From Hydractinia symbiolongicarpus (lineage: Eukaryota > Cnidaria > Hydrozoa > Anthoathecata > Hydractiniidae): 64,000 nt of DNA. How positions within the stretch are numbered: position 1 is the stretch's first letter; each line of letters starts with the position of its first letter. Below the pieces are notes generated by a model. The model had not been told where the DNA came from. It ran no database searches and saw only the letters and a program-made list of their open reading frames with translations. Positions 1-11,700 of the stretch are shown here, one piece after another. A program made the translations under genes and the position numbers. The DNA is taken from positions 15,252,001-15,316,000 of the forward strand of contig NC_079876.1 in NCBI RefSeq assembly GCF_029227915.1. Reading direction: 5' to 3'.

Positions 1-16
1 CAACAAGGCAAAATGT

Positions 17-1700
17 CCTGGGAACGAGGTTGCGAATTGACTTCAAACAACAAACGCGGGGAACGAAGATGAGTTTCAGTGTTATTACAGTGAAATACTT
101 TATAATGGACAATTCTCCCAGCCGTTATTTTTCGGTAGCGAATTAAATTTCGCCAAACTCTTATCACAAAACGTCTATGAGGTGGACGTTTTGTAACACC
201 CATCTCTTCATAGCGTACGATATTTCAAGGTCCTAATTTATATCTTCCTCTATAACCTAGCCCTCTAACCGGACACGCCCATGAAACTGTTCTCTTAAAA
301 AGTTTTCTATATTTTACTTAATACTATATTTTATTTGAAACTAGCAGCGTTCCGTAATAACGGCTCAGGAACTAAGATAGATAGATGTGCATATTTTACA
401 AGGCTAACCTCACAAATTTCAAAGGGAAATACCATGTCTATTAATTTCTGGAGGAGCCATGGCTTAGATCCCAATTCTCCTCACATGACTTGGGTTAACA
501 CTCACTCACCAATATTAAATCACCGCCAAGGGAAGTTAGCACTACTTCTGAGAATGTACTTCTGAGAATGTACCTCTGAGAATGTACCTCTGAGAATTTA
601 CCTCTGAGAATGTGCCTCTGAGAATGTACCTCTGAGAATGTGCCTCTGAGAATGTACCTCTGAGAATGTACCTCTGAGAATGTACCTCTGAGAATGTACC
701 TCTGAGAATGTACCTCTGAGAATGTACCTCTGAGAATGTACCTCTGAGAATTTACCTCTGAGAATGTGCCTCTGAGAATGTACCTCTGAGAATGTACCTC
801 TGAGAATGTACCTCTGAGAATGTACCTCTGAGAATGTACCTCTGAGAATGTACCTCTGAGAATGTACCTCCGAGAATGTACCTCTGAGAATGTACCTCTG
901 AGAATGTACCTCTGAGAATGTGCCTCTGAGAATGGGGTTATTATATTTACAGAATGTGGTTATTATATTCCTTGAAGACAATCTGGACAAAAGAAATAGG
1001 GGAAATGTTATTTAGATTTTCCAGTGATAAATTTGCTCAACCCATCAGTAATACATGGGTGTAGAAGAGCCCTGGGGACGAGGTAGAGAATAGCTATTAA
1101 AAGTCGGTTGTGGCTATCTGGAATGAGACATTTCTATGCACAAGTAAGTAATAGGAAATTTTTAGCTGAGGCTCAATGCTGCTCTACTTTTATTATTTCA
1201 CAGAATCCGCTGCTGCTTGCCTCTTGCTTGAAGATTATCTACTTAGCAAGACGAAAATTCATGGTTGTGCTTGTTCAGCTCTACTAGAAGGCCAATCAAA
1301 ATCAAACTTTCGTTGTAATCACGTTTGTCGTTGTATAAAATTTACATGACTTTTTGGATTAAGGAAGTATTGGAAATCAGTGTTTTATTTCTTATCTACT
1401 CACTTCAAATTTGCTGAAGCCGCTTTATTTATTAAAGGATTCGAGTCTCAAGTTGATCATAAAATGTTGCGGCAACCTTGTTCCCAGGGCTTTTTGCCTT
1501 GTTGACGAAGTTAATATAGCGGCCACTCCGTAATAACGGCTCAGGGGCCACAAGACCCTGGGGACGAGGTTGGCAATACCTTTTCAACATTTTTAAATAT
1601 GGCTGAAAGCGTCAAACAAGATGCAAAATCGCACGACAACTTTATCCCCAGAGCATCTTGTTTCTTTTCTAACACTGATACAAGATACCCTGGGGACGAG
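17..1700. repeat. Dispersed CCTGGGGACGAGGTTG-type repeat ends, left cluster
   Basis: Several near-copies of the word CCTGGGGACGAGGTTG occur at 17-32, 1071-1086, 1473-1488 (reverse orientation), 1557-1572 and 1689-1700. A second shared word, CCGTAATAACGGCTCAGG, lies near 354 and 1528. The copies sit in both orientations without a common open frame, so they look like ends of short dispersed elements. The same word recurs at 28916, around 43.9-44.3 kb, at 46895 and at 52115. Nothing else in 1-540 or 935-2126 looks like a gene. Confidence 0.6.
544..934. repeat. 14-bp minisatellite
   Basis: The unit CTCTGAGAATGTAC is repeated head to tail about 27 times with few variants (GTGC for GTAC, TTTAC for GTAC, one CTCCGAG). 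A 130-residue minus-strand open frame over this stretch is only the translated repeat and is not a gene. Confidence 0.95.
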
Positions 1701-2126
1701 AGTGATCGCCTGCGTAAACTAGGTAGAGAGCGTTTAGAAACTGCTGTCATACTTTCTAGTTCGATTGCATTACGGGCTAATCCATATCAGGGCCGAGGAT
1801 CATGTTAACGTCAGCAAATGTTAGCACAATTCAAGAGTTTGGATCTAAATAACCTAAGATTCTACGTCAGCTGTAAACTTTAATAACTTCAAATAAGTGA
1901 ATGTTCATATAAGTTGCATAATTCAAAGTTTTACCCACTAAGCAACACTAGCTTTAAAATGTTTATCGTAATACTTAATAGACCTTTTCATCAATAGCGA
2001 CACCATTTTAAATTTCCCGCTTTCGCAATGCATCTCCGGACGAACGGGGTATCTAAGAAATCAAAGCATAACAAGATTAGAGCCATTTTGGAGCTTGTTT
2101 ATGCTTGGATTCTTTGTGAGATATGA

Positions 2127-2483
2127 ATGAATGATCGCTGTGCCGTAGGAGCTTGTAATAATGCTTGAAAATATAAGAATAAATATGTAATTAAGCCACA
2201 TATCACTGCACACGATGGGAATCTTGAGCTAAAATTCTGGAAATGTTCTGATTCAAAGTTTTATTCTAAATGGGGGTTTGCATGTAATAGGAAGCATTTT
2301 ATTTTTAAGAAACACAGTGTTATATGCTCAAACCATTTTGAATATGGAAGACCCATTGATGTTAGCCAACACCCTACACTATATTCGAAAGGATATGATG
2401 AAGAGCCTGCTAGGAAAAGAAAACAACCAAAAGACAGACGGTTATATTTAGCGAGAACAGCATGTGCTACTGAAGCTCTTTAA
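2127..2483 (+). pseudogene. THAP-type zinc finger fragment with internal stop
   Basis: From the ATG at 2127 the frame reads a THAP-like start (CAVGACNN) and, after an in-frame TGA at 2166-2168, stays open to 2481. It contains a tryptophan-rich middle, the motif VICSNHF typical of the Cys-x2-His-Phe part of THAP domains, and a HPTLY stretch like the C-terminal AVPTxF box of that family. THAP domains are sequence-specific DNA-binding modules common at the N-terminus of P-element-like and PIF/ISL2EU-like transposases. About 117 codons survive and no catalytic domain is recognisable downstream. The TGA makes it a probable dead transposon fragment. It could instead be an exon fragment of a host THAP gene. 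Confidence 0.5.
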
Positions 2484-4894
2484 ACAACTTGAAATATTGT
2501 TAAATTCAACATTCCTAACATGACCTGCAAACATCAGATTGTGGCCTTCTTTGCAACCTTTTTTCTGAAATACTTTTTTGCATAGTCCCTGAGACAGCTT
2601 GTGGTGATGTCTGGAAAGTATAAGAAGGAATTCATCTAGCCTAATTTTAACTCCTAATGAATTTTGATACAATCAACACATAATATTGCAGCTCTTTCAT
2701 CCTGTATCTTTCTGCTTTTCTGCTCCAAGGACGGTAAAACTGGAAGTTCAAGTAACCGAGCAGCTAGGACTTTCTTAATTAATTCAGCTTTTCTACTCCC
2801 TCCCTCAGTTAAAGATATGCCTCGGGAAGACAAATATTTCTCAAGTGCCTCTACATTCCATTATATTAATTCTTTTTCAGTAAAAACCATGATTAAAACA
2901 AAACAAATACAATCCAACGCAATCCAACAAATTCTTTTGTTGACACTAAGATACCCCAGTCGTCCTGCGAATGCGGAAAATTCAAAGTGGTGTCGATATC
3001 GATAAAAAGGTCTATTACTATTGTCGCCCCCAGATATTTATCACAAAGAGCTCTAGCGAGAAGAATGCATTATTATACAGAATTCATTTATTGTTATCAT
3101 CGTCGCTCAACCTCGATCCAAGATTTTTTGTTCTCTTTTTGATGTAAGGGAAAGCGAAAAATAGAAAAAAAGCCCTGGGATGGAAGTTGATTGTCGCTGT
3201 TATCAACGAAGTTACTGCGAAGGGAGTTTTAGTGGATATAAAGTTTCAGTTTGCGCAAAATAGTCGCTCAAAAACATAAAACGCTTATCTAAACAATTGC
3301 CTAAGATATTATTCCAATTCTTATGCTGAACGCTAAGCAGAAAATGATCAGACATTATTTATAATCCCTACTAGATGACTCCGCGAAGGAATTGAAGCCA
3401 TGAAAAAGTCACCAGTAGGTGGAGACACAGCTGGTACGATATGTTTAAACCACAGTTTTAATAGAAACAAAATACTAAATGCTCTAATACGTAAGCACGC
3501 AAGATCAGCTAGCAGCTAAATAATGCTTAAGACAATGCGCTCTGGTGGCGAGGTTGGACGAATGTATAGATTTAGATACCTACATATTTTCAAATCAAGT
3601 CCAACCTATTTGCCAGAGCAACGTTCCGCCAAACATGAGGAACCATACAAGAAAACGTATTAGTATAATCTAGAAGTGAGAAGCCTAAATAACCGAGACT
3701 TTTGTTGAACGGACACCAGAATTTGCATGTCTCCTGAACTTCCTGCGACTGAAACTAAGAAGTGTGACCGGGTACCACTTTATATTTGCTCTGGTATAAA
3801 ATATCCACATGATTTGAAATAAAAAGGTTGAAAAATATAACGCCTTAGCAACACTGGTGGAGTAACTGTAAAAATGAAAATGCAACTTCGATTACACAGG
3901 GCTCTTTTGTGTCTCACTTAATACAAGCATCACAAAAGAAAAAGAAAAAGATATATACAATAAAAAAATAAGTGAATAAGTAAAAATAAATAAAAATATC
4001 AAAAGGCAAACAACCTCATCCGCACTAAGGTTTTTTAGGTTTATGTTTTGGACGATAAAACTATTAAGCCATGGGAACAAGGTTGCAGTTTGGGTTGCTC
4101 TTTTAAGTTTTTATCTCCATTATAGCAAACACTTCGTGTATTCTCGGTTGACGTAAGGTAGATTGGGATGAATCAAACATTCTATTCGTGCTACATGGCT
4201 TTTTTCACTGCCCTATCCGGGGGGTGTAAAATGTATAATGTCATTAAATTCCGACGTTTCATTGTAAATAAAAACATTATTCTCAAAACTGTACTGTCTA
4301 AACACTTTATTTTTATTATCTATGCCTTCACGATAAAGTTAATACCTTTTGTTACAAATATTTTAAGCAATTTCAATTTCTAACTTAAATGTATATAATG
4401 ATTAATACCCCCAGAAAGAAAAAACGTGTCTACCCCGTGGGGCAATATTTGATGACCAACTTCTCCAACGCGTTCCTTCCCATATTTGAGTAGATTGGGC
4501 GTTTTACCTGATCAGTTGGTCGAACCAAGCACCACCATTTACATCTCGGAATTTGTCACATTAAGTCGTTAATAAAAATGTGAGTACGTTAGAAATGGAT
4601 CTTTATTTTTTGTTGTTGTAATATTATATCCATTTAACGTTTAAAACATATTTCATGCTTTTTTAACTAGCTGACCAAGTGACTAACATGGAAGGTTTAT
4701 CATTTCTTGAACAAGATAGTTTAGCAAATTTTAAGTAATAAATGTATAATACCAATAGAATACTGATCAAACTAGCCAAAATAATATCTTTTATGATTTA
4801 TAGGTCTTTAATTTTATCTTTTTTGATATATATATATATATATTATATACCAAAACTCTAGTACATCAGATGTATTGCATTAAATTTTAGAAAA
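2484..4894. other. Spacer without recognisable gene
   Basis: Only short open frames with no recognisable domain are present. Weak variants of the dispersed repeat word occur near 3174, 3545 and 4072. The stretch ends in AT-rich DNA with a short TA run at 4829-4843. An AG at about 4890, just before the profilin ATG, could be the acceptor of a 5'-UTR intron. Confidence 0.5.
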
Positions 4895-5305
4895 ATGAGT
4901 TGGGACGGATACATTGATAACATTATTGGCCGTGCAAAGAATAGCAGTTGCGACAAAGCCTGTATAATTGGTTTGGATGGTGGTGGCCCTTGGACAACAG
5001 CAGCCAATGCTAATAATATAACTTTAGCTGCTGGTGAAGGACAGAAAATTGCAGCAGCATTGAAATCTCAACAATTTGATGCCTTCCAAGCAAATGGTAT
5101 TTGGGTTGCTGGTTTGAAGTACCAATTTTTAAGAAGTGTTGATGATAATTGCGTACTAGGAAAGAAAAAGGATAATGGAGCTATTACTATCATGAAATCG
5201 AAAACTGCTGTTGTCATCGCGCATACGAAAGAAGGTGGACAGCATGGCGATACAAATGCAGCAGTGGAATCCATCGTACAATATCTAGAATCTTCAAATA
5301 TGTAA
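4895..5305 (+). CDS. Profilin
   Basis: Small actin-monomer-binding protein of the cytosol that promotes nucleotide exchange on G-actin and delivers actin to proline-rich elongation factors. The 136-residue product has the profilin start MSWDGYIDNI, the central Gly-rich turn (GLDGGGPWT), a KYQFLRS strand around residues 72-78, and the C-terminal helix ending in VESIVQYLE that with the N-terminal helix forms the poly-proline groove. Length is normal for the family. The coding region is a single uninterrupted exon; an AG just before the ATG suggests a possible 5'-UTR splice. The flanks are AT-rich with no neighbouring gene on the same strand. There is no sign of pseudogenisation. An intronless coding region could also mean a retrocopy, but no clear poly-A remnant or target duplication was seen. 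Confidence 0.93.
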   Translation: MSWDGYIDNIIGRAKNSSCDKACIIGLDGGGPWTTAANANNITLAAGEGQKIAAALKSQQFDAFQANGIWVAGLKYQFLRSVDDNCVLGKKKDNGAITIMKSKTAVVIAHTKEGGQHGDTNAAVESIVQYLESSNM

Positions 5306-7521
5306 AGTATGAACATGCATTGTTTTTAACTAAAATGTAACACAAATGCCAACTTTTGTGCTTGTTAGGTTTTTTTGGTTGAGATTATTAAATTAAAAAA
5401 GTGCTCCAGTTCTTGTTTAAGGAATTTCACATATCTTACAAATGCTTTAGTATCACATCAAACACGCAGCATCTAAACAAGTATTTTGTCCCCTTTATAT
5501 AATTTAAAAGAGATTTTGATTTTTGTCTTTTGTTTTGTTTTTGATAGAGGAATTTTTTACAAAAAGATAGTCTTGTAACTATGATTTAATTTGAAGACTT
5601 CAGTAATAATGAAAGGGGAAACAAAAAGTAATATACATTACGTAGTTGTTCGTTTAGAAATTTCCAGGGTTTGAATTAGCAAGTCGAAATTTGCAATTTG
5701 CAAATAAAAATGTCGTCATTCTACAAAAGATATGTTAAAATTACAAATCCCATTTTTTCATCAATCATTTGTTTTATCTATTTCTGTAACGGTTGCTGCA
5801 ACAAAATAACCATTATCAACAACTGCTAAGAGATTTTCCTCTATACAGTCAGAATTTTTCGAACCTTGATTTTTCCCCTTGATTTTGACCTAACATTTTC
5901 CATAACATAGAGTATGTAAAAAATGAATTAAAATCCATTGCTGAAAACATGGTAATTTAATATTTTTGGTTAATGTGAGTTAATTCTGTTGTTATAACTA
6001 CCAAATTCTGTTGTTATAACTACCAAAAGGGATACTGTTTTGATATTGTATATTTATCCTACTGCTGCAGGATTAATGTTTTCACTCATTTTTACCATGT
6101 GTTTAAAATTTGCAGAATCGTGAAAAAACAAATTAAAGATAAATCGTGTCATGCAACGAAAAGCGCAACTTTTACAACATTTATTGAAATTAGCACGTGC
6201 ATTAGAAATTGTTCTAAATGCTACTTTACACCGTTATATGATAGGAATTTGGACAATATAGGTAAGGTACGTATTGACAGAATGCAGCATTTCGAAAGAG
6301 TGCAGGGATTATTGGATATGCTGGATTATTTTTTCTACCAGTGCTAAAAAGGTAGTTTTCTTGAGCCTGAAATAGTGAAGATGTGATAAAAACAACACAA
6401 TTTTTTTTAAAAATATTTTAATTGGTAATATATAAAAATACATTTGATTTTTGAAAAGTTCTAATTTACATTTTTTTATATAAGAAACCAAAACTTACTA
6501 GTGCAGCTGTTTTCTTCAAGAAATTTAAGAAGCTTAGAACTTGAAATAATGCATTTCCTTATCATAATTTCCCCCTACATGTTTTGGAGATGCAATAACT
6601 AAAATGCAAATGATTTATTAATACACGTTTCCCGAATTACATGTTTTTTAAAAATTTTGAATTTTGATGTTTTGACCTTAACATCATTTTCAGCATCAGT
6701 AAATTGGTTAATGTATAAATTTTCAACTTAATCTGACATAACAAAGTGCTGTTTTGGTGGCATCAATGTTACGGTCAAGGCCTTCTTAATTTTCGACTTG
6801 TACTAATAAGCCTCGTCTTCAAGCAAAAGTACAAAATTAAAAAACTGTTGTAGCAGGTTGTTTTTTGTTTGATGTATAAATATGAAAATTTCACGATTTA
6901 TCAATTTTTATGTGAGGATTTCGAAAATTACATTTTCTTTGAGAAAGAGCTGCGTCATTAGAAAATAAAACTACAGGCTCAAACGTTACTTTACAGTGCG
7001 CATTTTTTTTTTAACTTTTGCGAATCAAGTTATTTTCCTAATACTGTGTTTACACTTAGCAGATTTATCCGGATACAGAAGACACTTGTCAATGATAATC
7101 ATGTTCATTTTTTATTCTGTAACAATTTCTTATATCTGATTTAAGGTAAATACGAAGGTGGTGATTTAAAAATTAATTTAAGTGTAAAAAAAACAACAAA
7201 TAAAAACGTGGTTTACATCCATTTGTGGATGAGTGTTTTTTACGTGCTGTTTCCGTGAGAAAAAAAGCCGCAATATTTCGCCTACTGGTGTGTTAAAAAA
7301 GCCGAAATAGCGATTTTTTCAGAAAATAAAAATAAAGAAGTTCAAAAGTGTGTATAATTTCTTGCGCATTGACCTTTTGAGTGGTCCGTTTATTACACGC
7401 TATTCTTCAGAATGTGCGGGGATTGAGCTTATTGAATCGTTTCTTTGTCCCTTAAATTATTTAGAAAAGACTGGTTGGCCTGTTCAGAAAAAGAGGTCAC
7501 GGAATTAATCATTGTTCCGTG
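5306..7521. other. Profilin 3' flank and AT-rich spacer
   Basis: This holds the AT-rich profilin 3' UTR with possible polyadenylation signal near 5385-5397. No other gene is recognisable: open frames at 6099-6347 and elsewhere show no family resemblance. The phrase TTCTGTTGTTATAACTACCAAA is duplicated in direct tandem near 5985-6027. Confidence 0.45.
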
Positions 7522-7750
7522 TACCTTAGGGGAATTAATTTTCGCATTAATCGAATTTGGCGGTTTTTGGTCAAAACCGCGAAATTTAATTCCTGCGAAA
7601 AATCCAAATGTGCCTCATCCGCGAAATTAAATTCCCGAGAAATTTCGAAAACACGTTCATCCGCGAAATTAAATTCCCTTTTTTTTCACAAAATTTCCTA
7701 AAAAAACCCCGCGAAATTAAGTTTCCGCGAAAATTAATTCCCTTAAGGTA
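7522..7750. mobile_element. Short inverted-repeat element (MITE)
   Basis: The ends are imperfect inverted repeats: TACCTTAGGGGAATTAATTT at the left and its reverse complement with one or two changes at the right, ending AAGGTA. The interior contains several copies of CGCGAAATTAAATTCC in direct order. It is 229 bp long with no coding capacity. If the outermost TA is a target duplication, it would fit a TA-targeting superfamily, but this is not certain. Confidence 0.65.
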
Positions 7751-8743
7751 ATAGCTAGCATGAAATTCGTGTTTGGTATCGTTGGGCAGCCCTGTAATTT
7801 TCTTTCTTAGTGAAGACAGCACAACAGCCTACTCAAGAGATACAATACTTTGACTGTTGAGTTTTTTTCCGTATATCTGATTGTTTCGCACGCTGAGCAC
7901 TGATAAACTTGTGTTTTTATGTAGCTGAAAGTGTTTGAAAATGTAGAGATGTGTTAAAAGCCGTTCACACGTGCGTAAGAATAACGGCCAAATAATTTGG
8001 GATAACATCAATCCGTAAATTTCTCTCGATTATTAAAATGTTGTTATACTTCTTGGAGCGTACAAAATGTCTGCCAAGGCCAATATTATGTTTATTTGTT
8101 ATCTCATACCGTGAAAATGAAACTTTAAAAATCTATTATTTACTTTCTTTCGTTTATTTATTTTGTGGATGCCACAAAGTAGTTTTACGTTCGCTTCTCT
8201 TGCTGACAGAGAAGAAAGCTGACAAAGTTAAAACACGAATAAGGTCGTCTCTATATTAATAGTACCCGTATTATGTGGATGTCCGTCGGGAAACACGAAA
8301 TGTGATAGACGGACCAACCTGTGAATCTATCCACGGGCACGGGCTACCAAATAGTATATTAAAATTGTAAGATTGTCAAGATATTCAACATTGTTTGAAC
8401 CAGTTATCGTATTTTTCAATATTTCTACTAGGTTTCGCTTTTTAGAAAATAAAAGTAAAACTATGTTTAGCACAATAAAGCATCGTAATAAAAATAAATA
8501 TATTTCGTCCATATAAACATCATCTACACAAACGCTATCCACATTTGTCGTAACAACACTTTGGGCAGGCAAGCATAGTAGGGTGGTGTTATGGGCACCA
8601 AGGTGTCCATCAACCCGAAAAAAATTTATAATTCCGGAGTTTTTATTCACAAAGTCAGACATAGTGAACTTTTCTTTATCTGCTTACACGATGGGGTGGG
8701 TCTTTATGTCCTCTTCATAAAATGTCTTTAACTTGCGCTTATT

Positions 8744-11700
8744 CTAAATCCAACAATACTTGTACAGGGTCTTACGAGCTAAGTCTATGTTTCCACTGTT
8801 CTTATAAATCAACGACAAATTGTATGCTGCTTCTCGATGCAGGTCAATGAAAGGATGATACTATGAAATAACATAAACAAACCGTGAAAAATAAAAAAGA
8901 ACAATGTTGAAAATGTTTGTTGAACGAAACAAAAAGGAACAGAAAAACTTCTGAGCTTGCATATTTAAAATGCTTACATCATGTGAACAAAAATTTTCTT
9001 GTCCGTTCCGTTCCGAGCAAAGTAGAATCCAGTTTAACTTTTCCTTTGCGTTGTGTACGGAAACGACAGGTAGAGAATTATTTAGCCAATCGGATTATTT
9101 TATTTCGTGAGAATTGCGCAAAGTGTTTTCACTTTATGTATTGAAATGTCCGCAGTATTATAAACTGAAAATTACTAGCAGAACTCCGTTTAGCAGTTTA
9201 CTCCGTCAAAATGTTTTATATCAGGACTCTCAATCGCAAAAATAAATTCCGCAAAAACTATTGAATCGTGGAAGTATTTGAGAACTCGATAAGTAAGTTA
9301 TGCTTGCATGTTCTTAGCAAAATATTTTTCCTGTTGAATTGTAAAAATAAGGTACGTATTTTTTATAAAAAGTAGATTCAAACGCAAACATTGGCTCCAT
9401 ATTCTTTTCGGTTAAGTTTTAGGCCACTGTCGCAACACGAAGTTATAACTCCAAACCATTGTTAAAACACAAGTTATAACTCTAAACCACAGCCACAACA
9501 CTAAGTTAAAACTTTAAACCAGTTATAACACGAAATCATAACTTCAAGCCGCTGTTAAAACACAAGCCATGAGTTTGACTTACTGTCGCATTGCTAGCGT
9601 CTGTACTTTCTGCATGAAGTGGAAATTCTAACGCCTTCTGATAGTAATATACAGCCACGTGTACAAGCCCTGAACGAAAAAGTTCGCTGACGAATACAAA
9701 ACGACAAAAAATTACTTCAACATTTACAATGCAATAATAACGCACATAACGTTCATCGTCCAGCGCTTTCATGTTAAGATTGAAACATACCTATTTGATG
9801 AAACGCCCTTCCGACATTATAATACGCCTCCTGGTTTCCTTCACGAAGATTAAAATATTGAAAGAGAAAAATAACACCCTAAAAAAATACATAATAATAA
9901 ACAACGATAAAAAAATGGGGTTTTTTTGCCTAAAAAGAAAAATTACACCCTAAATATCAGATATCCATGAGAATAGAAAAACGAAATGAACAATAACAAC
10001 ACAACTTCGGAGAGCTTTAATTTCTTGCCTTTGTTACTCAAGTTTTACGTCAAAAATGTTTTTAAAAGCATGAGACGCTGCAAAACTTTAAAACACGGGG
10101 TACAAAAAGCATTAAACATAGTTATAGTGCGCTAATGACTTATGATAACAGTTTGGGTCATCGAGTGTTTAACAAGATGGCGGCTGCTACTCACGTGAAG
10201 TATGGAGGTATGACGTGTTTTGTGAAACTTCTGACAAGACAAATGCAAGAAGGAGATAGCTAGTAGCAAACTGCTCAGTGGGTACTTGGGCCATTCACGA
10301 AACGCTCGGGAAAACTCACCTATGAAAGAAATATAAAAGGAGGAACAAGAAAATGTCTAATTGTTAAACGAACGAAAAGTTGCGACCTATAAGCGGAAAA
10401 GAAACAAAAAGTTAAAATGAACAGATGTATATAGTTCAAAGGAACAAACGAAAGCCTAAAATTAACGGATGAAGGGAAAGCTGGAACGAAAGAAGAGTAA
10501 AAATGAAAGGACGTACAGTTGAAACGAACAGAAAATGAAACGAACGAAGGTTGAAAAGAACGAAAGTTGAAACGAACAAAAGTTGAAACAAAGGAAGAAA
10601 AAAAAATGGAACGAACAAACAAAACATCGAAATAAATAAACAAATGTTTGGAATAGATAAGAAACGAAAAAGTAATTAAAACATGAAAACACGAATATTG
10701 TGTCCTTCCCCCTTTTGACATATGTACAAACTAAACAGACAATTTTGACGTTTTTTTGGAAATCTAGATATGCTAATTTTCAAAATCTTCACCTCAAGCA
10801 AAATCATTGTTTGCACCTGACCCTCACCCCAAAAGGAAATTGCTTTCAACGGCATTGAAACACAACTGTAAATATATTCGAACTGACTTTTTCTACAAGC
10901 CTTAAACATGTCAGGGGCTTAATACTTCACTCTAAGTAATCTGAGTAAATATGTGACGATTACATAAACCTTTCATCAAACAAGATTCACTCTAGTCCCT
11001 TCATAAACTTCTCCACAAACATCTCTATAAACTTCTCCACAAACTTATTCAAACACGCCAACAAACTTCTCTATAATATTTCCTATAAACATTTCCACAC
11101 TCTTCTTCGCAAAATTCCCCACCATTATCTCCCTAAAATTCTCCACCATTTTTTTCTCCCTAAGAATCTTCTATCACGACTTTAAATCTTACTCTAAGCT
11201 ACGTGCACAGTCTCATGATATACCAACGCTTACACCGATTCTAAACGTGGAACGAAAAATTTAGCCAAGTTCTGCCAGAATAAACAACTTTTTAAGGCGA
11301 AATAACAAAAATTTCCCTAGAATATCTATGATCTATTTACACTTCACTTCGCATATACTATCATGATTTAAGCTGAATCATACTTCCAAATATATGAAGG
11401 TAGTATACCTTCTATTAATTAACCTAGATGAACACAATATAAGCTGCTTCTTCGCTTCCTCGACAAATCTTTTGGCGTCGTTCCAAGCCATTTTAAAAGA
11501 TCTTTGTCATGATAGCTGTGTAATCCAGATTATTTTGACATTTGAATAATAGAATAGAAACTTTAATCGGAAACGACTCGGCTGACGGTCGCTTAGAAAC
11601 AACTCTTGCAGACAGCATCTTTTTACTTTCTCTTCAGTTTCTTATTAACAAGCGATTTACATTTAATTAAAAACATTATCTAATTTATATATAGCATTTA

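Noticed and set aside
598-990. 130-residue minus-strand open frame with repeating HSQRYILRGTFSEV
   Set aside because: It is the direct translation of the 14-bp minisatellite and has no independent coding evidence.
10320-10721. Phe/Ser-rich minus-strand frames suggesting a membrane protein
   Set aside because: They arise from a purine-rich low-complexity tract, overlap each other in different frames, and lack any family resemblance.
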